Source: Ecdyonurus torrentis (taxonomy: Eukaryota > Arthropoda > Insecta > Ephemeroptera > Heptageniidae). Taken from it: a stretch of DNA of 64,000 bases. Where the stretch lies: assembly GCA_949318235.1 (NCBI GenBank), contig OX439128.1, forward strand, positions 55,558,374-55,622,373, read 5' to 3'. Within the stretch, counting starts at the first letter, position 1. Every line of letters begins with the position of its first letter. The notes beneath the pieces were generated by a model that worked only from the letters and a program-made list of their open reading frames with translations, had not been told where the DNA came from and did no database searches. The translations under genes were made by a program, and so were the position numbers. This document shows positions 46,294-60,100 of this stretch, piece after piece.

Positions 46294-47622
46294 AAGCGCT
46301 TGGACAGGGTCTGTCTCATTTTTGAGTTAGTTTTTTTTAATTTTTAATTTTTTGTAATTGCTCAAAAATTACGAAATTTGGTTACTTCCTCAAAAGTGTT
46401 GACTTACATCTTGACAAAAAAGTTGAGCGCGCAGATATGATTGCATTAATTGTAATTCTTAATTAAAATTTTTATTTTGCGTGGACAGCCGTACCGGGTC
46501 TGGGACATCTGCATACCTGCTCTATATAAAATATAAAAGGTCACCCCTTGAGTAGTCGATCACTTTGGAGTGAAAATTTTATTACCCTGAGAGGTTACAA
46601 AAATTAAGAGGGGACTTTTTTTTTCACAAAGAAAAATAATGTTAGGTACATAGACATAATATGTCTATGGTTAGGTATAAGATAAAAAATAAGGAATGTT
46701 AAAAGCTTTATTGCCTTCTTGCATTAATTATATATTATTATATATTATAACACAATGCGGCCCTTTTGATGCTTCATTCATGTCCTTATAATATACACCA
46801 GCTAATGAAAATAAATTATATAAAAGGTGTAAAAAAAACACGCGTGTAGTGTGGTAAGAAAAGAAAAAACAAAAAAATGCAGTACTAAATAACGTCATAA
46901 AATAAAAATGGTAATTGTTAAAATCTAGTATAAAATATACCATATGTATATTTTGTAATGCCATATATATATTGCAAAAATCTACCTCTGAAAGATTTTT
47001 AGATCTGTAAGAAAAATTATTTATAAAAATATGCATATTTGAATATAATATAATAATTTAAATTAAAAATATCATGAAAAAAAAAATATTCTGATAAACG
47101 GTTATGCCGTACGTAGTAGAAATTTTGATTTTTACTTTATTTAATTTAAAAAAAAAACTGAATTTGTTTGAGTTAATATGACAAGAGAGATGAGAAGGAA
47201 TATACTACTATTTTAAATTTTATTCTTTAGATTCGAGATTTCTCTTCTTAAAAGTAAAATTTGCTAGCGACCCCTCGCATCATAAAAAGTTTATTTTTTC
47301 TTATATATAATCGCACATCCCTTGCTCTATTTTTTTCTAACCTTAGGCACACGACCTCACTAATACGGTAATACCTGATGAGGTTTAAAATTGTGAATCG
47401 CGGTCAATGTATTTCTTATGGACAAAAGTAATTTCAGTTATTGATTTTTCGCTATTACCATAATTGCGGTAAAAATGTTTCAATAATTTTGTTATACAGC
47501 TTAATAAATTTTGGATCTTCTATAAAAATTTGAGCTTAGTACAATGGATACTTTTTGTAATATTTAATTATAAATATAGGGTCTAGAGCACTGGGCTCGG
47601 CCTTCCACGCAAAAAGGTTAGT
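46294..47622 (+). repeat. 1.3-kb dispersed repeat, copy A
   Basis: Runs from GCGCTTGGACAGGGTCTGTC to CTGGGCTCGGCCTTCCACGC and a GTTAGTCCGG end. An inverted copy lies at 60919-62317. Both contain the block CACAATGCGGCCCTTTTGAT. The frame at 46728-47036 has a counterpart in copy B, but the two reading frames differ by indels and show no domain. Type of element unknown. Confidence 0.85.
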
Positions 47623-47724
47623 CCGGCATCTTGAGGGTTAGCCTAGCGTATGAAAACCAATGTCATTCTTATTTCTTGAGAAAAAAATAACAATGAACAC
47701 CAGGTTTACTTATTTATCTCTACT

Positions 47725-47924
47725 NNNNNNNNNNNNNNNNNNNNNNNNNNNNNNNNNNNNNNNNNNNNNNNNNNNNNNNNNNNNNNNNNNNNNNNNNNNN
47801 NNNNNNNNNNNNNNNNNNNNNNNNNNNNNNNNNNNNNNNNNNNNNNNNNNNNNNNNNNNNNNNNNNNNNNNNNNNNNNNNNNNNNNNNNNNNNNNNNNNN
47901 NNNNNNNNNNNNNNNNNNNNNNNN
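47725..47924. other. Assembly gap (200 N)
   Basis: Exactly 200 unresolved bases, probably a placeholder length. Frames drawn through it are meaningless. Confidence 1.
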
Positions 47925-48335
47925 AAGAAAAAGATGTATCTCCTTGATTTTTTTATTGCACTGTTTTTATCTTGCAATTTTAAAAATTCCAGAGTTAAGT
48001 AGAAATTCACAAAAATAATAATAACTAATACAAAGTAAACTTACTTTGACTGTAATTATAATTATCATTCAACAAAAGAAAAGTAAGAAAGAATACAATA
48101 ATGAACGTTATCGGTGACGAGAAATGAAATAAAACAAAAATATTATACGTAAATAACGATTCATATTAGATGCACAATGCAATATTATTTGATAGGAAAC
48201 TAAATTTGTTTTTTATAAAGTTTGAACTTCATTAAAAAAATAGTTAATTTACGGTGTTATTATAAAAATACGAGAAGCCTCTCATCACATTTTCTTCACT
48301 GCATGCACACGAGCAGTTTACGCCTCATCTTGCGA
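47925..48335. other. Non-coding AT-rich spacer
   Basis: No feature recognised. Confidence 0.4.
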
Positions 48336-48339
48336 TCTT

Positions 48340-48575
48340 GAATTAATGGAGGTTGCCGGTTTAGCGCGCGGGGAGATGCGGGGAAAGCTAAGGGTCCTCT
48401 AATTTAACGTTACGTTTATGGGGAAAAACAAGTTTTTTTTTTCGATTTTTGAGAAAACTACTCCACCGATATCGGAGAAATTTAAATGAGAGATACTATA
48501 AATAATTCTACGTGTTTTTAGCCATAGTCATTTAAAAGGATTTTTTTTAAACCGATAACCTCCATTGAGGTAAAT
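48340..48575 (+). repeat. Dispersed relative of the 124-bp satellite unit
   Basis: GGAAAGCTAAGGGTCCTCTA, TAATTTAACGTTACG, TTTTGAGAAAACTACTCCAC, GGAGAAATTTAAATGAGAGA, TACTATAAATAATTCTACGT, GTTTTTAGCC: the satellite's blocks in the same order with extra flanking sequence, ending in AACCGATAACCTCCATTG. Confidence 0.65.
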
Positions 48576-50690
48576 GAGTAAACTTACTATTATCCTTTTT
48601 TTTCACACCCCCCCCCCCCCCAAAAAAAAAAGGATTGGAGTTGGTTTCATCGCGCTTGCTCGAGTAAAAAACAAGTTCAAAAAAAGAGCTCGAAGTCATG
48701 TGATCGTAATATTTGTATATTATTTAATGTTTCTTAAATACGGGACGTATTTGTTTTTCTATTTTTTTTTCAATAACTTTTTTACACAGTCACACATTGA
48801 TATATATTAATCGATAGAAAATTAAATGGGGATTACTTTAACTTGAAATTTTTTTACAAAAAAAAAATTATAGTTTTTATGGAGGAAATAAAAAATAAGA
48901 GAAGCATTTCCTCAAATTTTGATAACATCATAATACATACGTATTTTGCGCCGTATCTCATGATACCGATCTAATTAAGATAAATGAGCAAACCTACTTT
49001 AATCCTAATTTTTTTCTGCAAAAAAAAAAAAAAAAAAAAAATGGTTTGCCGTTGGTTTCTTTGCACTAGCTCAATTAGGGAAAAAGTTAAAAAAAAAAAA
49101 CAAAGATACGTAATATTTCAATAGATAAGTTTTTTACGATCACAGACGTGACTAGGAGCATTTTTTAAAACTTTTTACCTAATTCAGCTAGTAGCGCGAT
49201 GAAACCATTGCCTTTTTTTTTTTTGAAAAAAATTAGGATGAAAATAGGTTTACTCATTTAATATCTCAATAACATCGAGATCATGGCCTATGAGATAAGG
49301 CGCAATTAAACATGATGTGACCAAATTTTTACGAGGTACGTCTAGTATATTTAAATTATCTCCGTAATTTAATAAAAAAAAAATATATATAAACTTTTTT
49401 TTAGTGATCTCGATTAAATTCCCTATCGATTCGTATATTGCATTGTGTGATTCTGAAAAACGTTATTGGAAAAATTGAATAAAAAAAACAGCTTACTTCT
49501 AATATTTAAGAAAATCAAAATAACATATTTTGCAAATGTTACGATCACGTGACTCCGAGCATTTTTTTGAACTTTTTACCTAATTAAGCTAGCGCGATAA
49601 AACCAACGCCAATCTTATTTTTTTGTGAAAAAAATTAGGCTGAAAGTAGGTTTACTCATTTATCTCAATTATATCGGGATCATTAGATAGGGCGAAAAAT
49701 ACGTGTAAACACGATGTGACCAAAATGTGACGAGGTGCGTCTAGTATATATTTTTTAATTATCTTTGTAATTTTTAAATATTTTTTATTGAAATTAAAAT
49801 ATTAGTGTTCCTTATTAAATTTCCTATCGGTTGGTATATTGCAATGTGGAATTATTGTAAAAAGTTGTTCAAAAAATCAAATAAAAAACAACCTTACTTC
49901 CCATATTTAAGAAAAAAAAAATATGCAAATATTACGATCACGTGACTTCGAGCATTTTTTTGAACTTTTTACCTAATTGAGCTAGCGCGATAAAACCAAC
50001 GCCAATCTTATTTTTTTATGAAAAAAATTAGGATGAAAGTAGGTTTACTCATGTATCTCAATTATATCGGGATCATGAGATAGGGCGTAAACACGATGTG
50101 ACCAAAATGTGACGAGGTGCGTCTAATATTTTTTATATATCTCCGTAATTTTAAAATATTTCAAGATGAAATTATTATATTAGTAATTCCCATTAAATTT
50201 CCTATCGATTGATATATTGCAATGAGTGATTAATAAAAAAAAATAATTGAAAAATTCGAATAACAAAAGAAGCTTGCTTCCCATATTTAAGAAAAACAAA
50301 ATAATGTACAAATATTACGATCACGTGACTTCGAGTATTTTTTTGAGCTTTTTTTCTAATTGAGCTAGCGCGATAAAACCAACGCCAATCTTATTTTTTT
50401 ATGAAAAAAATTAGGATGAAAGTAGGTTTACTCATTTATCTCAATTATATCGGGATCATGAGATAGGGCGTAAAATACATGTAAACACGATGTGACCAAA
50501 ATGTGACGAGGTGTCTCTAGTATTTTTAATTTATCTCCTCAATTTTAAAATTTTTTCCAAATAAAATTATAATATTAGTAATCCCCATTAAATTTCCTAT
50601 CAATTGATATATTGCAATGTGTGATTAATAAAAAAAGTAATTGAAAAAAACGAATAAAAAAATAAGCTTGGTTCCCATATTTAAGAAAAT
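48565..50690. repeat. ~390-bp repeat array arranged as an inverted repeat
   Basis: Two inverted units (about 48565-48985 and 48975-49115) face four direct units (starting near 49134, 49541, 49933 and 50317; steps 407, 392, 384). Unit: ACGATCACGTGACTTCGAGC, TTTTTGAACTTTTTACCTAA, GAGCTAGCGCGATAAAACCA, AGTAGGTTTACTCATTTATC, ATATCGGGATCATGAGATAG, ATGTGACCAAAATGTGACGA. Non-coding. A pole of about 14 C followed by 10 A occurs at 48608-48631. Confidence 0.88.
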
Positions 50691-50746
50691 CAATAATTAC
50701 GACTCGCAAAATGTTCGATTTTGAGTGCGAGCAAAAATTTTACGTT

Positions 50747-52071
50747 CACAGTAAATTTTAAAAGCAGTTTTGGCATCTTAGCTATTTTGATTTTTTAGCT
50801 GTTTTGATTATTTTAGTAGTTTCTACTTTAAGACGGTCAACAATGTAGCTCTATGAAAGCTTAATGTGGCATATTTGCAATATTAGAGTTAATATTGCCA
50901 ATACTTTAAAAGCAAAATGGCTTTATATAAGCTAATCTTCCATAGCTGCTATCCCCTTAGTAGAATTGTCTAGAACGAGAGCTACTGTCTGCGAGCCGCG
51001 GCTACTCAACCCTGAGCTGTTTTGTTGCGCGCTTAGCTAGCCGCACCGCAGCAGCTAGAGGCTGAGCCGTTTTAGTCCAAATTTCAGGGTAGTTTTGGTC
51101 TCACCCCACATGGACCGGAAACAATATTTAAATTTATGTTTTTAATGTTGAGAACCCCTTTCCGGTTTAGTATTATTGAGAATCGGCATGGAACAATATG
51201 GTTCTTTTATTATCTTAAGAAAAAGTTAGTTTAAATGCAGTAAAGTGAAGTGCATCTGAACTAGTGAATATGTGATATTACATATTAGTATTGATTTGTT
51301 ATTGTGGCCCAAAATATACCAAAATACTTTATTACTTTACGGTAAGAAACAATTTTATATATATATTTTTTTGTTACTCTCACACTTATTTTGATTATTG
51401 TTGTCTTATATATTAAATGTAAATAAACATAAGTCAGTTATAGCTTGATTATATTAGTATTTATCTGATGTCATATTTAAGTATTACGTTCTTTCATATA
51501 CTTGGCAATAAGTTTAAAATCATATACCCTTAAACAAAATAAAATTTTTATTGTACCAGTATATACATTGTTTTTTTAGATGGCGAGTATTATTGTTATA
51601 TTAATACCAGATTCAATATTATACTTTTGTACTGTGTAAAATGATAATAAATTTATAATGAAACAGGTAACTCAAAAATAAAACATTCTAACATAACTAG
51701 TAGAAAGCATATAATATATTATATAAACAGAAAAATGTGTACAGTATAAAATATAATAATATAATTTTGTGACGTCACATGGCTAGCGGGAGAAATGAGT
51801 AGCTTTTGCACGAGCTGTTTCAGCTAAGAAAAGGTGAGCCAGAGCGGGGGGCGGTTTTCAGGTACACGGCTCGCACCTGAGCTATATCAGCTAAGCGAGA
51901 GTAAATTTAGCTGCAATTTCCATAGCCAAAACAGCTAAGAAATGCAATTCAAAAAGGCTTGCTCTTTTATCTTCACAGTAGCTTTTGGGAGAAAAATACA
52001 TAAGCTGTATTTGCGCCACGCTGTTTCGGCTATATTTTTTTTTGCCAAAATAGCTTTTTAAATTTACTGTG
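50747..52071. mobile_element. 1.3-kb TIR DNA element with subterminal AGCTGTTTT words
   Basis: Ends CACAGTAAATTT...AAATTTACTGTG, with inverted matches running about 29 bp (through AGTTTTGGCA / TGCCAAAATAGC). Inside both ends are many short AGCTGTTTTG / CCAAAACAGCT words, which look like transposase-binding subterminal repeats. A GC-rich patch (50990-51110) and a second (51780-51900) sit symmetrically. No clean target duplication (TTTACGTT versus TTTCACGC) and no transposase frame. Confidence 0.7.
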
Positions 52072-52189
52072 TTTCACGCCTTTTATATTTATTTCTGTGA
52101 CTCAAATTCATAAAATTAGAGCTCATAAAATGTTTAAAAGTAATTTTAAAATCCTAAAACATTTTTTTATTCACTAATTAAAAAGATAT

Positions 52190-52400
52190 TAACGAAATAA
52201 AACGAGTCTCGTTTTCATTCCGAGTGGTCTACACCACTCGTTTTCATTCCGATCGTTTTGGTTTGTTGATTCCGAGAATCGAAATGAAAAAAAGTTACAG
52301 AATCGCTCAGTTTGTTGATTCCGATCGGAATCAACAATAACGATCGTTTTCAAAAACGATTTGTTGAAAACCGGCTTACAGAATCAGCCCCCAGGGATAT
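52190..52400. repeat. Cluster of short hairpins, likely MITE remnant
   Basis: GAGTGGTCTACACCACTC, GTTGATTCCGATCGGAATCA and AACGATCGTTTTCAAAAACG are inverted repeats in a row. GTTACAGAATCGCTC and CTTACAGAATCAGCCCCC resemble ends of DNA-transposon families seen widely in invertebrates. Confidence 0.5.
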
Positions 52401-52494
52401 TTAGGCGTTTATACGTTATTACATTGTGGTTATTCCTTTATATTAAGAGGTTCATATATTAAACCAAAAAATTAATTTAAAAATATTTTAACTC

Positions 52495-53170
52495 TCAGAA
52501 CAAAAGTTGAAAGGGAACTTTTTTCATTGTTTATTTTAAATGTCACAAAATAACGCCATTAAATAATTGTTAAATGCTTTGTGTTGCTTATCAATTAAAA
52601 CAAAGATTTGCACTAAAATCTTTATAGTGTTTTAAGAAGAATCCTTAATAAAGAAATGCCTAATTATTTATGTGAACAAGTAACTTATACAAATGAAACA
52701 CAAGGTCATGCAATAATATATTTATATACATATAAGGGAATCAACGCAATAAATTTTATCAAAGATTTCTCACTATCAATGAATTATTTCAAACTATATA
52801 ACACGTTACCCAATAAGGTTAAAATGTGTGATAATAATAATGAGTTTAAAAGGGAATGTGTTATATTAATTACATTTGTTAAAAAATGTTCCATATAAAA
52901 ATAAATATTATTAATATTGTTAATTACCATATAATCGTGAGACGTACTTTTATATATATATAAAAAAAATTACTATATAAATTTATGAAAGAATTTTATT
53001 TATATATATAAAAAAATAATAAATAAAAAATCGTATATTTATAACTAGTTATAAGGTTATTTTTGTAAACATATTTCTAATTCTATAAATTGTAACTTTA
53101 ATGTATGTATTGGCTTTTTATGTTAAATAAACATATATCTTATCTTATCTTATCTTATCTTATATCTTAT
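52495..53170 (+). pseudogene. 5'-truncated LINE 3' end
   Basis: The frame at 52656-52898 ends FKLYNTLPNKVKM, NEFKRECVILITFVKKC, which fits the LYNxLP plus FKxxLK tail common to LINE reverse transcriptases. The 3' UTR follows and ends in AAATAAACATATATCTTATC and further TTATC repeats (53135-53165), the microsatellite-type tail of some LINEs. Only the last part of the element was inserted or survives. Confidence 0.65.
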
Positions 53171-53297
53171 TATAATTACAATAAATAAATTAAAATATTA
53201 AATTATTAATTAAAAATTTTATTACACGCAGTAAAAACAAAACTATTAAAAATTTTAATCGTGATAAGTTATTTAAAATATAGAAATGTGTAATAAC

Positions 53298-53364
53298 CTG
53301 AATAATCTTCTTGAGCATTGATTACTGCAATTAGGCAGCAGAAAAGTAGCAGCCTTGTTGACAT
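53298..53364 (-). CDS. Signal-peptide first coding exon
   Basis: A 67-bp exon starting exactly at the ATG after acceptor TTGTTTCAG: MSTRLLLFCCLIAVINAQ, EDYS, plus one base before donor G|GTTATT. It is a textbook signal peptide: short basic n-region, hydrophobic LLLFCCLIAVI core, and a likely cut after NA. The exon must be preceded by a 5' UTR intron. It ends in phase 1. The nearest downstream minus-strand coding exon found is the serine protease 14.5 kb away, so it may be that gene's start, but intermediate exons were not seen and another secreted protein is possible. Confidence 0.6.
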
Positions 53365-53510
53365 CTGAAACAAAAAGATCACAGTTAGTAATTAAAACAA
53401 TTATTGTTCCACTGTTGCATCAAACATTGATTGTTTTGTTTTTTATGTCAATTAATTATTGCAATTAAGCATTAAATTAGAAAAATACTTTCAGTAGATA
53501 TAACGTTGTA

Positions 53511-54525
<1,015 letters not shown>

Positions 54526-55019
54526 ATTTATTTTTACTAAATTTTGAAGAATCAATTTCGTATATTTTAATAGCAAATAATATTTTCACATTTGACCAAA
54601 AAATAATAATAAGAAAAAAATTTAAAAGTCATGGTTGCAAGCTTTTTTTTTTCTTCTTCTTCTTCTTTTTCTTTATGAAAATTTGAAATAATTCTGAATT
54701 ACATATTGCAAGCCGTTGTGGTCATTTGTGATGCGAGAAAATCTGAACTTTTAATTTAACACTATAGTGCATGTGGCTGTTATTTTCAGAGCAAATTTAT
54801 CAACTATCAAGGATATTATCGCATATTATATAAAAAAATAAAATTCGATTTTTAGCTGAACAATTTTAAACTGCAACGAATTTAATTATATATTTAAAAA
54901 AAGTAATAAAAAAGTAAATAAAAAGAAAGAAAGAAAAACCGACTAAAAATATTTAAACTAAAAATATTTTTTATTGAATTTTTATTTTAATTTTTTTAAA
55001 ATTTGTTGGTGAAATTTTC

Positions 55020-55064
<45 letters not shown>

Positions 55065-55465
55065 CCTTTTTTTTTTTTTTTTTGCTGACTCGGCCCACGG
55101 CGGCTTACTTTTGCCGCGGCATATCGAGAAATCCTCGAAATCTTGGCGCCCAATCCGTCTCTTTACTTCTGACTTGTGCGCTCTCTAACACTTCGGGCGC
55201 TATATATAGGCTGCCGCCAAATAAAAAGTATGTACCATTTTTTTTCCGGGCCCACTATTTTACAGCGTTTATTATTTTTAAGCATTTATTCGCATAGCAA
55301 TTTGGAGCCCACTATAGTGTTCTAATTTTATTTTATTTTATTATTATTATTATTATTTTTTTTTTTTTTTGCTTTTTTGTCATCAAAAATTTACTTTCAA
55401 AATTATTTTGAAAGTAAATTATTTCTCAAAATATACAAATGAAATTGCTCTCTCTCTCTCTCTCT

Positions 55466-55500
<35 letters not shown>

Positions 55501-55680
55501 ATAGTGATGATGAGCTTTGACAGTCGCGTTTATGTCTGATAATACAGAATATTATCAAATTATTACGTATTAAAATATAAAAATTTTACGTTAAGAACTA
55601 ATAAAAAACGCTACAAAAATTAAAGAGTAATTATTTATATCTATTAATGTTTTAAACTCTAAACAATGATACTATGTCTA
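54526..55680. other. Non-coding DNA with (TC)n and T tracts
   Basis: (TC)n at 55019-55053 and 55447-55469, each followed by T runs. 55083-55215 is less AT-rich (GACTCGGCCCACGGCGG, TTGCCGCGGCATATCGAG) and may be a fragment of a repeat; I found no intact gene in it. Confidence 0.45.
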
Positions 55681-55689
55681 TTCAATCGA

Positions 55690-56030
55690 TTATGGTTGTA
55701 GGGTACCGACCTTATATCTCAAAAACTAGAAATGTTTTGGGTATAAATTTTGTGTTATTATGTAGCTAAAGCTAGGTTACACTTAGCCGTGATAAAAAAT
55801 TTGAGATATATATGTTTGAAATAAATATATTGAAATAATTAACATTTGGGTGTTAAATGGCTTTTAAAATTATAAAAAATCATATACAATTAATTTGCAC
55901 TGTGACCACCCAAAATTTTTATATATTTGAAATTGTCTCAAAGCTGTACAAAATTTCAGATTTTTTTTGACGTTAAATAAGTTTGAGTCAAATGGTCAAT
56001 GGGGTCCTAAATTTTGCAATGTATCAGATT
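55690..56030 (-). repeat. Dispersed repeat, uninterrupted copy
   Basis: Inverted relative to 10040-11065: TAGGGTACCGACCTTATATC, TCAAAAACTAG, TAGCTAAAG..TTACACTTAG, then TATACAATTAATTTGCACTG and TGACCACCC. It joins sequences that are ~620 bp apart in the 10-kb copy. Confidence 0.65.
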
Positions 56031-56865
56031 ATTGGACGGACTGCATAAAAAGTTATGTTATAATGTAACATTATCGTTGGACTGTATATCAGAGACACGA
56101 TCAATTTTTTTTTTTAGAAAAAAAATTATATTAATAATAATCGAGTTTTTGCATCATACTATCATACATGAATTTTATTTAAGAATAAAAAATTGCTTTT
56201 TGCGACGACGTACCCTTGCAACACAACACACACATATGATCAAGTAAAAACTAATATAATCCCAGAAAAAATATTTTGTTTCAATAAAATTTAAATTTCA
56301 CGATTAAAATGTGCACGTCGTTATACGGCCGGGAATATAATTAAATTTTTTTTTAATATTGAAAATTTTACAATTAAAATAAATAATGTTTAACAATTTA
56401 TTCTTTTTTTTATGGGTCTTATTGGTGGGTCCGGGCCCTTTGGGACTAATTTTTCGAATATGATACTAAAATTTCAAAACTCCCGATCGCTTCCGGCACG
56501 TAACGAAAAAACGGCTCGTGAAAAAAAAAAAAAAAAAAACGGCCCGTGAAACTTAATTGTGCGTGTAATTAACTCTAATTAATTAATAAAATTACATCAA
56601 CCTTTTTAAAATCTATTGCTGAACACTTCACTTTAATGAATTTTGATTCTTATACATTTTATTTCAATTTTCGAATATTTTACAGTTTTTCTATGATTTA
56701 TTGTAGTTTTTAGGTATATTAGATTAAATATTTAATTAATTTAGTTAATTCTTACCCCAATTACGATATTTGGGGTTGAATAAACCATTGTTGAGGCATG
56801 CACATTTAATATATAAAGCCTTTTGCAATATATGACTAATAACCATCATATATACGTAAGAGGAC
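56031..56865. other. Non-coding spacer
   Basis: AT-rich with A/T tracts and GC-rich scraps (GGGTCCGGGCCCTTTGGGAC at 56428). No gene seen. Confidence 0.4.
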
Positions 56866-57684
56866 CAGTGGCAGAACGATCCAGGGCGGTACCATGGCGA
56901 TCATCGAAGTTGAGCAACGTCGAGCGTGGTCAAAACTTGGATTGGTGAAAAAAAATTAGAATCTGAACAGATTACTTTTTTCATCTAGAGTATTGTTTTT
57001 TCGGGGTTTTAGACATTCGTTTTTTTGGCATATACTTTTAACCCCACTAATTCATAATTTTGTTTTAATTAATTAAATTTAATTAAGGCGCAGGAATATC
57101 TCGTGTCCCGAGCGTAAAACGAACGTTAAACGTGCGTTAAACGTGCGTTAAACGAGCGTTTAACGCTAGAATCCCCATCGTAAAACGATCCGTGAATTTG
57201 GATTATTTACGCGCCGGAATCGGCCCGTTTTTTCGAACAGCGACATATTTATTTTGGGCCCGGGGACAGAAATCTGACTGGGCCCCCAAATAGATGCGCG
57301 AATCGCCATCAATAGCCCGCAATTTTTTTTTACCACATGGGGACTATTTACAGGCAATTCAGTATAATTGTCAGTGCAGATAGCTTTAAGAAAAAAATAA
57401 ATGATTTTCTTTTTATTATTATTTTATTTTATTTTTTTTTTAAATAGGGGGGAAGTGCTAAAATTTATTTTAAAGTGAAATATTAAAAAAAAAAAAAAAA
57501 AAAAAAAAGTATACAAAAATTCATAATGAAAATTCACTTATTTTTTATTACTTTGCAGATTTAGGCCAGATTAAGCAAATGGAAAAAAAAATTTCCTTAA
57601 TATTTTCAAATAGCTTTTTTTTTTATTAGAATTATTTTCAAATTTCCAAAACAAAGGTGTTGTTCATAAACCCTGTTGTCTCTT

Positions 57685-57721
<37 letters not shown>

Positions 57722-58446
57722 CATTTATTTCATTTGAATAACCAAAGTTGATCGTCATAATCAATTTAGGAGCAGAGGGCAGGGTCGATTTGATGAATAG
57801 AAAGAGAGAAAATTTAGGAAGATCGAGATACCGTTTCTTTATCATTGAAAATTTTTCACCTACGCCCGGCCAATGAGGACGACTAAAAATGTTTTCAGGG
57901 TAAAATTTGATTCCATATTCTAAAAGAAGACATTGCGTCCTGAATCGATTTATTTGAAAACTCTAAATTTTAAGCTCATTAAGTATAATCTACTAAAAAA
58001 AAATTTAAAAAATGTCGATACGCAATACCTATGCATGCGGGCATAGGAAAAAATTACCGACTAACGTCATTTTAAGACTTTTATAAAAATTAATTCCATA
58101 CTTATCGACTTAGGACATTGCCCTCTTTTAGAATAAAAATGCAATAAAATAACACCCTGACAATATTTTATTCTTCATTATAGTTCTCGTAAGTAGTTTA
58201 TTTTACCTTTTTAAACCAGGGCAGCCCTTATTTCAAAAGATAAAAAAAAATACTGAATAAAGTTGTAATTATTACTACAGTAAATTACGAGATATTGCAT
58301 GTTTTTTATCTGTAAAATTATATATGCTTTAATTATTATTATTATTATTTTTTACTATCTCTTTTCTTTTGATATTATAAATTTGTTTGGATAATTTTTA
58401 GGGATAATTTTACTAAAGAAAATCATTAAATTGGTTCATAAACTTT

Positions 58447-58500
<54 letters not shown>

Positions 58501-58662
58501 TCTTCTTCTTCCCATCCCTTAACTTTCTTTTTTTCTTTCTTTTTTTCCCCCGTTAGCATTGAATTTTTTACATGTATAGGCCTCGCCGTTCCGGGGCCCC
58601 CAAGCCTAGTGGGCCCGGGGATATCCGCGCCCCTCAACCCCCCCTGTATAGGACCGCCACTG
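56866..58662. mobile_element. Possible hAT-like element (CAGTGGC ends)
   Basis: CAGTGGCAGAACGATCCAGG at the left and, on the minus strand, CAGTGGCGGTCCTATACAGG at the right. CAGTGGC ends are frequent in hAT elements. No 8-bp duplication is visible (AAGAGGAC versus ACCATATA), so the two ends may belong to different copies. The interior has GC-rich GGGCCCGGGGA words at 57256 and 58612, A tracts and (TC)n (58447-58497), with no transposase. Confidence 0.3.
56899..56947 (+). pseudogene. 5S rRNA-derived fragment
   Basis: GATCATCGAAGTTGAGCAAC then GTCGAGCGTGGT, and ACTTGGATTGGTG, align with the internal part of animal 5S rRNA (GATCACCGAAGTTAAGCAAC, GTCGGGCGCGGT, ACTTGGATGGGTG), about 40 of 50 positions by eye. 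It covers the region of the A-box, intermediate element and start of the C-box of the internal promoter. The rest of 5S is absent or unrecognisable, so this is a pseudogene fragment or the head of a 5S-derived SINE. Confidence 0.75.
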
Positions 58663-58858
58663 ACCATATACATTGTAATAACGTACGGACGTCCTAAATA
58701 TTCGATCTCTCCAACTTAACTCTGTATAAACAAAAATATGGAGGGAGGGGAAGTGAAGAGAAAGGGGCTTTAACCTTGTTAAAAAAAAAAACAAGTTTTT
58801 TGAAGCAGCGAATCTTAATTGTTACAACATTTACAAACACGCACGATATTACATGTTG

Positions 58859-59883
<1,025 letters not shown>

Positions 59884-60100
59884 TAGAGAGCACAGAAATA
59901 GTTTTTCAACTATTTGCGTTTCGGGTGCTATTTTAATTATTTAACTAGATCTCCATCGATCCATTAAATTGTGACCTTTTGACCTCATCTAAAAATCAAC
60001 TAATTTCACCTATTTTATGAACACCATGCACTATTTCAACATTTTTCTCCTATTTGTCATTAACTATTTTGAGAATAAAAAACTATTTCTGCGCTCTCTA
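59884..60100. mobile_element. 217-bp MITE
   Basis: Ends TAGAGAGCACAGAAATAGTT and, inverted, TAGAGAGCGCAGAAATAGTT, then TTTT. Inserted in TA-rich DNA. The interior is unrelated between halves; no coding capacity. Confidence 0.85.

Noticed and set aside
47660..48010. Frames across the N gap
   Set aside because: Made only of unknown residues.
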